Of a stretch of 64,000 nucleotides of DNA, positions 46,193-56,950 are shown one piece after another (position 1 is the first letter of the stretch; each line of letters starts with the position of its first letter). Made by a program: the position numbers and the translations under genes. The stretch covers positions 119,077,767-119,141,766 of the forward strand of contig OY856411.1 in NCBI GenBank assembly GCA_963693085.1, in the 5' to 3' direction. This stretch comes from Alisma plantago-aquatica. Its lineage: Eukaryota > Streptophyta > Magnoliopsida > Alismatales > Alismataceae. The notes below the pieces were generated by a model that was not told where the DNA came from, made no database searches, and worked only from the letters and a program-made list of their open reading frames with translations.

Positions 46193-46533
46193 GGGCATTC
46201 ATTCGTTGTCCGCACGGGTAGCCAGGATTTTCGCTACCCGGCAGTGAAAAAAGTAACTCTCCTGGCCAAAAAAGTAACTCTGTTGTTAAAAAAGTAACTA
46301 TGGTGATCAGAAAGTAACTACACGAATAAAAGAGTAACTCTGCACAAAATATACAACAAATATATATAAGGACATGTCTTTTTATTTTGGAGGGGCAAAT
46401 GATATTATTTTTGGCTAAAAGTTTTTGGAGAGCTAGACAAAATAGTCCTCTACAATTGCGAATTTTTTTTTTGAAAAAAAGTGGTCAGAAGGGTGGGCGG
46501 GTAGCTACCCGCGCAGGCAATAAAGATGGGCCC
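46193..46533. mobile_element. MITE in a TA microsatellite (Micron-like), copy 1
   Basis: 341 bp between TA-rich flanks. Left end GGGCATTCATTCGTTGTCCG with CACGGGTAGC; right end read inward GGGCCCATCTTTATTGCCTG with CGCGGGTAGC, giving an imperfect inverted repeat of about 30 bp. The interior has repeated AAAAAAGTAACTCT words. No coding. Insertion within (TA)n is the behaviour reported for rice Micron elements. Confidence 0.7.
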
Positions 46534-46544
46534 TATATCTATAT

Positions 46545-46909
46545 AGTCAATCTAGGATACACTCGAGTATACAGATCGCATGAATACACTAAAGTGTGTT
46601 TGCATATCAAGACTATTTTTTACAAAATGTAAACCATTGATAGTCACCGTCATACTATAACTAGGCTACATACAAATTTTGAGCCAATTGGATGAGTGTA
46701 AGTCACTCATCCAAGGGCAAAATAATCGACGCGCGAAATTAATTTGAAATGCATAATTTTTACAGTCTTTATAACATGACCTATAAATGTCCAAATGTGC
46801 TCAAATTTTGCATATGCACTATTCACAACATGTTTAAGAAGATCAACATATTAGATTTTTGAAAACAATATTGCATCATGAAAAACTACTTGAGTGTATT
46901 CTAGCCTGA

Positions 46910-46911
<2 letters not shown>
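46545..46911. mobile_element. 367-bp MITE of a second family
   Basis: Left end AGTCAATCTAGGATACACTC and right end read inward AGTCAGGCTAGAATACACTC match over about 25 bp with four differences, followed by (G/A)AGTA. The interior is AT-rich and non-coding. It lies between two members of the other MITE family. No clear target duplication because both flanks are simple sequence. Confidence 0.65.
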
Positions 46912-46959
<48 letters not shown>

Positions 46960-46961
<2 letters not shown>

Positions 46962-47290
46962 ATTTTTTAATACTCGCGCGGGTAGCCTAGAGTTTTGCTA
47001 CCCGACAGCCAAAAAAGTAATTCTTCTGGTCACAAAAGTAGCACTGAGATCAAAAGAGTAACTATATTGATAAAAAATAACAATATGACTAAAAAAATAA
47101 CTGCACAGAAAATATACAGTCAGTAAATATATAGACGTATTTTTTTATTTTGGTTGGGCAAATGATATTATTTTTGGATGAAATTTTTTGGGGAGCTAGA
47201 TAAAATGCTCATCTACAATTGTGATTTGTTTTTTGAAAAAAGTGACTGGAAGTGTGAGCGGGTAGCTACCTGTGTGGGTATTAAAGATGG
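46960..47290. mobile_element. MITE in a microsatellite (Micron-like), copy 2
   Basis: 331 bp with the same organisation as 46193-46533: left CCATTTTTTAATACTCGCGC plus GGGTAGC, right read inward CCATCTTTAATACCCACACA plus GGTAGC, and interior GCAAATGATATTATTTTTGG and GGAGCTAGA(T/C)AAAAT. Flanked on the left by (TC)n(TA)n and on the right by (TC)n(TA)n(TG)n. Confidence 0.72.

Positions 47291-47371
<81 letters not shown>
47291..47371. repeat. (TC)n(TA)n(TG)n compound microsatellite
   Basis: Three adjoining dinucleotide tracts between the MITE and the resumption of hAT sequence. With 46912-46959 and 40939-41021, it is one of three compound microsatellites at edges of inserted DNA. Confidence 0.95.
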
Positions 47372-47372
<1 letters not shown>

Positions 47373-47785
47373 TGTAATATGATGTTAATTATTTTCATGT
47401 TCTAGGGGAACATGTATGTTTAGTAATTATACAAAGAGGAAAACTCATGTGTGTAGTAATTATAAAAAAATTAAAGTTATTTCTTACTTCTCTATGCATC
47501 AAATGTCATCAAGAAACAAAGATGTAGTAATTTTTGTGAGAACACCAATAAATAATATGATTAGAACAATATTCTATAAATATTTATATACATTAAAAAT
47601 AAACAAACTACGGTGTTGTTTTATCCACAACTATTTTCTCTACAACCGTAACCGCACAACACCGCGGTGGTTTTCCAAATTCAAAATAATATTCTCACCA
47701 TAACCATTTGGTACGGTTATGTGATGCAAAATGCGGTGCGATTATATGCGGATATGATTTTTCGCCAACATCATTGCCATCCCTA

Positions 47786-48654
47786 GACTCAACTTCAATC
47801 GAGGGGTCAAAAAGTCTGAAAGTTCCAGTGACAGTAGAAGTGGAAGTAAAAGCCCGAAAGAGAGGTGCGAAGGAGAGGATTATTGTGAATGTATGCTGAG
47901 CAACGACAAATCATTACAGAGGGAAAAGGAGTATTCCATATAACTTGTTTCCGAAAGAACGAGAATGTTAGGGCTCATTTTGTAGAGAGTAATCCGATGA
48001 CAAAGTATAAGTTTAATATTACATTACAAACTCACACAACTACACCTTACCATGCCCATCCAAAATAAACCTAAGGTGGAGAAGGGTATGTAAAGCGGAC
48101 TATATATCAACTAGAACTGATCAAAATATGGAGCGTGGGGTTTTAGAAGATACATGATGGTAAAATGTCATCCACAATTGGTATGCAAGGAAGCATGCAC
48201 ATATTTCTAGACACAGACATTGATACGGATACAGATACGGGACACAATAATTTTCTAAAATATAGGACATGGACACGACATTGGATGATGATATTTTTTA
48301 ATATATACATATATGTAGGTTTATCGAATGAACTAAATTCTTTAAAAAAATGGAACATAATTATTTATTTATGTACAAAAGTATAATATCATATGAATAT
48401 CAAAGTATGTCTTTGTGAGTGTAATGGAAATCGTATGAAGTAAAAAATGGAACACCACACTTTTTTCCAGTAATTGTAGTGATTTTCAGAGTATTTACAT
48501 AAGTTATCATTACTCAACTAACCAATTATTAGGCTTTAGTATGTTTTGTGATATATAATTCAGCTCAGATTTTACATTTTGATTCTTTTAAACTGATCTA
48601 TTTGCATCTTTAATCAGATCTTAGCTTAACATTACATTTCCTCAATGACAAGAC
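47786..48654. other. Flank of the hAT element, with a GACAC-rich patch
   Basis: No gene. 48200-48285 has a cluster of degenerate ACAC/GATACGG/GGACACG words (TTGATACGGATACAGATACG, GGACATGGACACGACA) like those at 26560-26590, 27590-27700 and 49560-49730. Confidence 0.4.
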
Positions 48655-49476
48655 ACACACAATGTGATTTAGGACGAGCATTGACTTTTAAATAGTCTTT
48701 TTAGTAGTTTTATAATGTCTTATCAGTTTCCTTGCATTTTAGGGGTTATTTGATATTTTTCCAATTTGACTTGTAAAGCCTATGGTTTAGTCCCACATTG
48801 GCTAGTTGTGTAGTGATTTGAATCTAAACACTGATATATAGTATGCAATTTCCTCAAAAAATGAGACTTGATGAATGAAATCAGAATTGCAAACATGGGC
48901 TACACATGAGGATTGGATCTCTAGTTTCAATTTCCTAATTCTAAGAGGTATCAATCGCCCTCCTCCACAACCTCCAGAAATTTATGATATTTCTCCTCAT
49001 CCACAACCTCCAAACATCACAACAATGGATTTTAAGACAAACATGGTGTTCTTTCCTGATCTCCTACGCCATCATCTTATCTGCTGGTGTGATGCTACGT
49101 TACTCATTTACAACGACCTTCAAAGACTCCTTCTACCTCTTCGAGCCTCTTCTTATTTTTAATGTGGAACCTAACGAATAAAATCTAGGACTAATTATCA
49201 AGATCTAAACTAATCTAAAATAACTAATCAAAAGGAATAGTATTCATCAAAATATTTCATTCATCAAGTCTCATTTTCTGAGAGCATTACAAAGACTATA
49301 TATAGGTGTTTAAATCCAACTCACTACACAACTAGTCAATGTGGGACTAAACCACATGCTTTATAAGACAAACTAGAAACATATCAAATAACCCCTAAAA
49401 TGTAAGGAAACTAATAAACACTATAAAACTACTAAAAAGACTATTTAAAAGGCTATGCTCATCCTACATCAAAATG
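48655..49476. repeat. Fold-back structure with ~220-bp inverted arms
   Basis: The left arm, 48655-48880, is repeated inverted at 49252-49476. Matching landmarks include CCCACATTGGCTAG with CTAGTCAATGTGGG, TTTTAGGGGTTATTTGATA with its complement, and AAAATGAGACTTGATGAATGAAA with its complement. The 370-bp loop contains a 95-codon frame with a Pro-rich stretch (RPPPQPPEIY), not recognised. A transcript through it would form a long double strand. Confidence 0.8.
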
Positions 49477-50499
49477 ACTATCACAGGAAAAAAGTAGTGA
49501 CTATATATTCAAAACCTACACTCTAAGAAATGGAAATTGAAATAGCTACTGTTGCACTCACGTGTTCAAGGAGTGTTCGGGAAGTGTCTCTCTTTGTCAA
49601 GGCTGCAAAAATTGACCAAAATGGCCAAGACACGTCTTGGCTATGTCCAAATAATTTTGGGTCATGTTCAAGAAGTGTCTGTGTCCAAAACATGTTCGAC
49701 ACAGACATGGGGTATTCCTAGAAGTGTCTATTCTTCCTAGATGGTATGTTTCATAGAGGTAGATGGATGACTAAGTATATATATTATATGTACTTTTATA
49801 TTGCAATTCTCACTTTGCAGCTTGATTAAACCCAAACAAACTAATTTTTAGATGTGATTGATGATTGAACATATGTTTTGTTGAGCCGACACAATAGAAA
49901 GAACAACAAGTAACACATGCACATCAAGAAGAATAATAACAATACACACAAACAATTGACACACGATGTGTTTGGTTTGGTCTAGACGACCTACTTCACG
50001 AGAAGAGAGAGAATTTCACTATTGCAAGGAGATTATAAAGGAGGAATACTCCCAATAGAGAAAGACCCAAAAACCTTTACAAGGCTACACCCAAAGAATA
50101 AAGAGAACTCTCTTTCATACAACACTATACATTGGTACTTTTTAGTAATAGAAAATCCCATGCCCCTAGGCTCCTACTTATAGGCTCCATTTTGTAAGAC
50201 TTCAATTAGGAATAGAAAATCCTAATAGGAGTCTAGTACACAATCGTAGTCCAAGTTTCATGTAGATAGAGACATCCCCAACTCCAAATAGGAATATGAA
50301 TCCAAATCCAACTAGGAATATGAGTTGGACTCAAACCAAGGCAAGACCGAAAGTAGGAATGTCACACCGTGTAGAATTAATATTATGACTAGGAGTCTTT
50401 GAGGCATAATAAATATCCAGTTTGACTCAAAGTCAACATCTTGCAAGAAAATAGAAAGCTTCTTCTCCTCCAGTCCCTAAGTGTGACAAAGTGGGTATT
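49477..50499. other. Intergenic DNA
   Basis: 49540-49740 is rich in GTGTC/GACAC words (AAGTGTCT repeated at about 49576, 49672 and 49722). The rest is non-coding, with a TCCTAATAGGA-type repeat of the ACTAGGAATA(T)GA words at 50210-50330. No gene. Confidence 0.35.
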
Positions 50500-50543
50500 C
50501 TCGATTAATTTCGAGGACGAAATTTCTTTTAAGGTGTGTAGGA
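50500..50543 (+). promoter_or_regulatory. Chromovirus pol end and polypurine tract
   Basis: AATTTCGAGGACGAAATTTC followed by TTTTAAGGTGTGTAGGA just before TGTGATA. In Tekay/Del-type plant chromoviruses the last codons of pol and the polypurine tract look like this directly before the 3' LTR. Only this terminal scrap of the interior remains. Confidence 0.65.
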
Positions 50544-53500
50544 TGTGATAAAGTGAGATTTTGACATTCTTAGTTTTATACATGATAAAGACATGATACT
50601 AGTCTATAAAGTGTATTCAGATCATTTGAACAAACTCCAATTAGTTTGACGTGATTTATAAATCATTTGATGTTGAAATCATGGTTAAGATCCCCAAGCT
50701 TATGTCTTTGAGGTATGTAATTGATTAGACAAATGAGTGTTTCTTGTCACAAAAATTTGTATGGAATGTAGTTGGATGATAACGGAACTATGATCAAAGT
50801 TTCATTAGATTTTGAGACTCCTAGATGGAGATATTTAGGTTTCAAATAGGCCTAATGATGATTAAATTGATGTGCTTGGGACCAATGTTTCACATTTAGA
50901 AATATAGGCTATGATCGGTCAGATGCTTGTTATGGGCACGCCTACATTGGTTTTTGGAGGAAGCAAATAGTGGCCTTTGGATGCAGATTGTGAGGTGGAG
51001 ACTTGTCATCTTTTTCTTTGGCACAACGGAAGTAGTTGGACGAAACTCGTTGTCCATGCATGTGTGCATCACGCCCACGATCCTTGAACATGGGCCAAGA
51101 GGCAAAACTAATCAGAAGTTGCCCTCTACTCACGGAAACCAATCATACCGATCCCCCCCCCCACCAGTTTCTGAAAGAGGCGCCGCGGAGATTGAGTCCC
51201 AAAGACTCACGCTCGCACAGGGAGCCTAGAGCTCAGCCGGACAGCGGGCAAAGGACCGCGGCGACAGTCTATGTGGGAGGGAGGGTACACCTCGGAAGCC
51301 TCATCGTCGTGGAAAGAATCTAAGAACAGAATGAGAGAACCTGGGGTACTACTCCAGTGACGCGAAGCAGAGATCAGGTGGAACCAGGGCAGATCGCATG
51401 CCGTCAAAGATCTTCCCTCAAGGTGGCGGCGTGGAGCAGGGCCACCGGTGCCGACTTCGTAGACCTCACGCGGAGGTCGTACATGCCATGGATCAACCAT
51501 GCAGAGGTCGGCGGCTGGTTCTGGGAGGCACTCACATGAAGGTTTATGGCCGCTGCAAGATGGAGCCACAACTACCATCCAAGCCGCGAGGAGGAGGCGG
51601 CACCTGCTGCTCCCACGCCGGAGTAGAACCTCTCCCAGCGGCGGCGGCTTCCCGGAGTCCCAACCTACCTTCCAAGTCACTAAAGGAGGAGAAGGACGTG
51701 CCTGCAATGACCGAGTTCCTGATAGTGAAGAGTCGTGGCCATGGCGGCGACTCCTGCACAGAAGAACAGATCCTTGAGGAGGACCGTGTGGTGGCACCCA
51801 GGTCACGCTAAAGCGTCGCGCGAGATCACAGAAGGAGAGTGGGGTTGGTTTAGTTGGACCGGCCACAAATCAGACAATCAAACCATGAACCAACCGACTC
51901 CAAATCAAACCAGGCGGGTCGCTCAGGCCAGGAGCCGCCCCAGACCTGAAGGCCACGTGGCGACATATGATTCGTCCAAAAAGGTAAATAGTCAGAAAAT
52001 GCTCAGATCTTGTATAAATTGTAATAATTAGCTCGAGCATTAGAAAAATAAGTATAATATACCAAAATGTTCAGAAAAATGCATATAATAAGATGGAAGC
52101 ATAATATTCTGCTTTTGATGCACTAATATTAGTGATATCATGTAAGATGTGTAATGCTTATTTCATGGATAATAAATATCAAATTATGATGTAAAATCAT
52201 GGAAAAATATCAGTAAGTCCATAATTACATATAGAATGCATATGATCTCAGATATGTTCATGTTGATGCACAAAAGCATATAATTTGATTAATATGGCTA
52301 ATTAGGGTTAATAACACTAAAGATAATGCAATAAATACATGCATGCTCAATAAATGATGATATTTATAGAAAACCCTCATATCTGTAATTGGAAGATAAT
52401 ATATAAATATGAGATCAGTTATATACACGAAATTCTTATTACATAAAGATGAACCTGGATACATGTTATAAAATCCTAATTTTGGTTAATGGTGTAACCT
52501 AGGGTTAATTAATGTGCACAAAAAGGATATTGAACCTAATGTTCAGATGATGAACTTTGATAATGAGATGTAATCTGGAAAATGACATCAGTGAGATAAT
52601 CATAAGATATGAATGCAAGTAATGATGCAAATATCCAAATGAGTAAGCAAGCCCTAAAATGGACATAAGTAAGGATACCGATAATGAGAACCTGATGGTG
52701 ATATGTAATCTTGTCTTAATTAGGGTTGACCAAGGATTTAGATGACATCAAGAATATGTGATTAGGATGATCTATCTCTTTGGAAGGTACGCCATTACCT
52801 CTTACTTGGCTTATTATACAATATGCTTGTCTTATATGGTAGTAAAGACTTGGCATATGGTATTGATTGAAATGATTGTTCTTGTATGATATGTTGCATG
52901 ATTTTCCATACTTATTTCTATGAACACATCAAACATAATATATCTGTTCCATTATATGAAAGCACTAATTCTCTTTGGTAGCATAGTGCTGGAAAGTGAT
53001 CATTCTCTTTGGTAGCAGATCACATTGTACAATGATCTAACTCTTTGGTAGTAGACCATAAGGCCTTACATCTCATTCTCGTCGGTAGCAGAGATGATGC
53101 ATTATTCCCTCAGGTGGCAAATGTATGGATATATAATGGAAAATGTGCTTAAAATATGTGTTCTCTTTTGTTAATGAATATCTTTGTGCAAGTATATGCT
53201 TTTCTTATATTTCTTTATAACTGCCAAGTATTAGTTTTATCTTATTGCCAAGATATGATGAGAGGTAAATAAAAGACATGTAGGCGTACTCAGTACAATA
53301 TTCTTGAATATTGTGCTGACGTGTACTACATGTAATCTTTTTGTTTAGGTTGTGGTTTTGCTCTTGAAGATCCAAGATGTCGGGATTTGTATGGCAAGCT
53401 GATGTACAAGTGGACCTGTTGTCTTAAGATCCTGTAGTTTAGTGGTAGTACATGTATATGTAGAAGTTTGCTGTTCAATATGTAATATCAAATGTTGTAA

Positions 53501-53682
53501 TAATTCATGTTGTAATTATATGTTGAATGGTGAACATGTGGGTATGGTTTTATTATTGTTCATGTACATGTGCTACTGATTGTTTCCTTCTGACTCCCTT
53601 GATTTTCTTCTTCTTAGCCTGGTGTGGGGTGTTTAAATTGGGATTCTCGCTGAGGTGAGGGTTTCAATTTGGACGTCACACA
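50544..53682 (+). repeat. Tekay/Del-like chromovirus 3' LTR
   Basis: Runs from TGTGATAAAG at 50544 to GGACGTCACACA at about 53682, giving TGTG...CACA ends and a length near 3.1 kb. A GC-rich segment at 51130-51960 precedes a TATA-like TGTATAAATT at 52011-52020. An AATAAA lies at 53268-53273. A GCGTACTCAGTACAATATTC...GAATATTGTGCTGACGTG hairpin-like stretch at 53284-53325 is typical of such LTRs. The long open frames in the GC-rich part, including 220 codons on the minus strand at 51207-51866, have no domain and are taken as chance. No second LTR is present. Confidence 0.65.
52961..53126 (+). repeat. Five-hairpin array with a conserved 16-nt loop
   Basis: Five stem-loops in a row. Stems: AGCACTA/TAGTGCT (52961-52990), GTGATC/GATCAC (52996-53023), ATGATC/GACCAT with one mismatch (53032-53059), CATCTC/GAGATG (53069-53096), TGCATT/AATGTA with one G-T pair (53098-53125). 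Every loop is 16 nt: ATTCTCTTTGGTAGCA in the first two, with variants TAACTCTTTGGTAGTA, ATTCTCGTCGGTAGCA and ATTCCCTCAGGTGGCA. The stems differ from each other while pairing is kept. The array lies between the TATA-like and AATAAA signals, so it would be in the element's RNA. Confidence 0.85.
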
Positions 53683-53744
53683 TTAGATTAAGTTTTAGAA
53701 AATCCGAGGACGTCACACTAAGGGCACAACTATCAGCTGCAAAG

Positions 53745-54400
53745 GCTAACCAAGTCCAAGAAGGTCTTGAACTTGGAAAGTGGTAGTATCTTTGTCATCA
53801 TATCAGCATGACTATCTATACTAATGATCTTCTTCTCAACAGAAGTCTTTACAAGCTCAAAAATCTGATTCTAATAAAGTGGTTCCTTCACTTCATTCAT
53901 AGAAACAACCAACATAGGAGAATCTAGAGACACCACAACTTCAATGTAAGTATATGGCTCACCAACATAACTAATCTCCTCGACAGTTGCTAAAGCATAA
54001 GAAACAACATAATCTGAATGTCTTGTTGGTGCCTTAATATGCCTTCTTTCTCTTCTATGTGTAACACTATAGGGTTGTACAGTAAGTAACTCATCTTCAA
54101 AATTATCTAAGGTATCTGGACTAATTGCTATAGGAGGTGTCAAACTATCATGTAGTGATGATGACAGATTAACAATCTCTAGATACACCTATTTGGTGAC
54201 ACTAGGAGAAGGTCGTGTATCAAACGTAGTAACAGAATCATTTTTCTTTGATAACATAGCAAGACCTTTGTCGCTCATGTGTCTAAGTTTCATATGCCAA
54301 AGCTTTGTGGTATGTAGATCAGAAGTGGATGAAGAAGTAGAAGCAACAATTGTCCCAATGTCAATTTCACCAATAAGTGAGTAAAGATTTCCAATCTATC
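53745..54400 (-). pseudogene. pol: Copia pol fragments (pre-integrase, linker, RNase H end)
   Basis: 54400-54240 reads TTKLWHMKLRHMSDKGLAMLSK, the GAG-pre-integrase motif. Past a gap it continues at 54188 with HRRERRHIKAPTRHSDYV and DSPMLVVSMNEV, the segment that normally lies between integrase and RT. Past another gap, 53870-53745 reads VEKKIISIDSHADMMTKIL and FKTFLDLVSL, the extreme C-terminus of copia RNase H. Catalytic cores of integrase and RT are missing, so the enzyme could not function. Confidence 0.75.
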
Positions 54401-54743
54401 TTTGGCCTTTAATAACAACATTTTCACCTTTGAAAACAAACATAATTCTATCTACAGAAGCATATAGAAAACCTTTTTCTTCAAGTGTACCTAGAGAGAT
54501 GAAATTTATAACAAGACCTATAACATAATGGAAATTAGAGATGGTTCTAATAACACCATCAAACATCTTGATGCAGACAAATCCAATTCCAAAAAGCATG
54601 CAGGTCGAATCATCTATCATAATGACAACTCCACCATCAACTACATTATATGTGGAGAAACAATCCCTTATAGGACACATGTGAAATGAACAACCAGAGT
54701 CAAGAATCCATGAACTATGGTATATTGAAGTAGAGGATGCCAT
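54396..54743 (-). pseudogene. pol: Copia protease region
   Basis: Open for 115 codons from the ATG at 54743. WILDSGCSFHMCP contains the aspartic protease active-site DSG typical of Ty1/copia. It continues with the conserved VDGGVV, MIDDSTC, GIGFVCIKMFDG and NFISLGTLEEKGF pattern that leads into the pre-integrase domain. The upstream zinc knuckle has decayed. Confidence 0.8.
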
Positions 54744-54935
54744 GAGAACAAAATTGTCATCTTCTTGTGTGACATTGGCACCACAAGGTTTTCTTGATGA
54801 TCTTTGTTTTCACGCCTCTGCTTATTCTACAACTTGAAGCATTCTTCAATTGCACAATCCTTTTTTTTAGTTTTTTCATGACTTCTTATTATTAGGCCTG
54901 GACATAGATTGGTTTTATTTTTCATTATTGCCTTT

Positions 54936-55390
54936 TTATTTTGGTAGACCCCATACATGGAGAGCCTCTGATTGGGTGCCATTAGAAGAAACAATCAATT
55001 CCTTGTCCATCAAGGACTTCAACATGAGAGAAGACATCACATCTTCTAGCTTGATGGAGTCTTTGACATAGACAATGGTCTCAAGGAATTGATTGTAAGA
55101 AGGGAGTAGAGAGCATAAAAGAATCAAGGCTTTATCTTCATCTTCTATTTTGATTTCAATATTTTCCAAATCAATAATGGCAGAGTTGAACAGATCAATA
55201 TGATCAAAAATAGGTGTACCTTCCCTCATATGTAGTATATATAGACGTTACTTATGATGTAATTTTATTTAGAAAGTCTTTGTCATAAAGAGAGATTCAA
55301 GATTGCACCACAAGTCTGCAATGATCTTCTCTTTAGCAACTTTGATACACATCAAAGTGCACACCAATTCACTAAGATAATTATCCTAGA
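54936..55390 (-). pseudogene. gag: Copia gag (UBN2 type)
   Basis: Upstream reading includes DLWCNLESLFMTK (55320-55270); after a stop, 55229-54936 reads MREGTPIFDHIDLFNSAI, DEDKALILLCSLLPSYNQF and ETIVYVKDSIKLEDVMSSL. This is the classic UBN2 gag pattern (eGxsixeHixxF...LLxSLPxSyxxF). Stop codons near 55247-55270 interrupt it. Confidence 0.8.
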
Positions 55391-56243
55391 GTTTAATCTT
55401 TTTTAACTTTCCGATCAAGGCTAGTATAGAAGTGTAGATCCCATAGACAATGTTTTTAAGATTGTTTCCTTTATCCCAACTGAGTTTTGAATTTTATTTC
55501 TTTTTGGAGTTTTTGAATACATGAACAAGAAAATAAATCTCGATTTGGGGGTTAATTGATTACACTAGAACAAGAATTAAAGTATAAATTAAAAAAAAGA
55601 TTATACTTATGCCAATTAAAAGATTATGCTAAGTCTAGAAATAAAGAAGATTGTTATGAAAGAAAGATTATCTAAGACAAGAAGTAAGATGCAAGAAATA
55701 AAATGAAGCAATAGAAAACAAGCATTGAAAGAAATAATTGAAGCTAATAGGGAAAACATCAAGGCTTAGGGGTTTCACCACCTTAGCCAAAGTGGAGACT
55801 AGCTAAGGAGTACATGAGAAGTAAGATAGAAGCATGTATGTAAATCATTCATAAATAAAATACAAGAGACAAACTCCATGTGAAACCATTGGTCCTGGCA
55901 TTCACACACCCTATTCCTTCATCCTAAAAGTGATTTTTCTGCGGTCACATCCAAATTTTGGTGTAATGGAATTAGGAGTTCTAAATGCCGGTTTCTATGC
56001 TCACATCTGCTGGGATTAACCATGATAAAACAATTAACTACTTCAATTAAATCGATGATTTCTAAACCAAAAACCATCCATCTAAAAAGTCATGTAAAAC
56101 TTGATCTGATCAAACATGGATAAGGGTCAACTCCCATCGCCTCGATAAATGAACTACTAACTAGCCTTGGTAAGGAATGGATAAATAAAGTAAATAAGGT
56201 AGAAAACCATAGACCAAAAGGACAAATCTCTGAGGACACCAAT

Positions 56244-56950
56244 GTTGGTGACAATTAAATAGCTTGCTCTCTTAAATTTCCACTCTAAGAGAACGAACCA
56301 GAAGTAAAGATGAGAAACAAAGTGAGATTCAGATCCAGAATGAAGAACTAAGATTTATTGCATAATTTAAAGATTACAACTGTGAACTGAAATGATAGAT
56401 TTTAAATAGAAAATGCGAGTACAAAATTGAGGAACCCCTTTTCTTAGTGGAGTCCCCCTCCTTTTATAGTGTATGGAGGGGTGAAAACCCAGAAAGGGGG
56501 GGGGGACAAGTGGGTGTGATGGCTACTAAAATGTGTTGCTCACTTTCCATGAAATGGGTCATCTCACTACCCGAGATGGTCATTTGGTAGGTGACATGGC
56601 GTGGCCTGAAGGGAAGCAGATCAAAACCCTACTTGAGAGGTGGCAGCACCCTTTGATAGGATTACTTGGCCTAGAAGAAATGCCTGAGCCGAAGATTTGG
56701 TGTTGCGAGATGCCCGATTGGCTCCACCTTATGCATAACCAAGGGTTGAAAACCCTTGCATGAGTGGCAACTCCTTTTTGATTGGGCTAGGTCTTTAGGT
56801 CGGACTGACATGGCTGTCTGGGCTAGCTAGGATGCTCAGATGGGGACATGAGACAATTGTCTCGTTGACCCAAGACGCCCGTCTGGAGTGTTGAGATGGT
56901 ATGCTGATCCGAGCACCAAATGGTCATCTGGTGCTGCGAGAAGGTTAGAA
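56244..56950 (-). repeat. Probable copia 5' LTR (promoter region)
   Basis: Minus-strand sequence has a TATA box, CACTATAAAAGGAGG, at about 56458-56472, then AATAAA at about 56358, and ends ...CACCAACA near 56244. The distal end is not fixed and the adjoining primer site is not canonical. Confidence 0.45.

Larger units (their letters stand above)
39998..47785. mobile_element. hAT-type element, copy 2, split by nested insertions
   Basis: The left end TAGGGATGGCA (39998) and right end TGCCATCCCTA (47775-47785) are perfect 11-bp inverted repeats, close to the Ac-type TAGGGATG end. Flanks AACTCAAC (39990-39997) and GACTCAAC (47786-47793) match at 7 of 8 bases, the 8-bp duplication of hAT elements. 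Subterminal GTGCGGTT/AACCGCACCA-like words occur at both ends. Without the nested DNA (about 40946-47374) the element would be about 1.36 kb with no transposase, thus non-autonomous. Copy 1 is at 22012-23316. Confidence 0.82.
53735..56950 (-). mobile_element. Ty1/copia relic lacking integrase core and RT
   Basis: On the minus strand, in order: LTR-like sequence (56244 upward), gag (55390-54936), protease (54743 down), GAG-pre-integrase domain (54400-54240), the linker between integrase and RT (54188-53871), and the last residues of RNase H (53870-53745). The integrase catalytic core is missing near 54190 and almost all RT near 53870. The 3' LTR is absent; the chromovirus LTR begins within 60 bp of the pol end. 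Confidence 0.75.

Noticed and set aside
51207..51866. 220-codon minus frame in a GC-rich stretch
   Set aside because: Overlapping long frames exist on both strands there, no domain is seen, and it lies in the promoter half of an LTR; GC-rich DNA lacks stops by chance.
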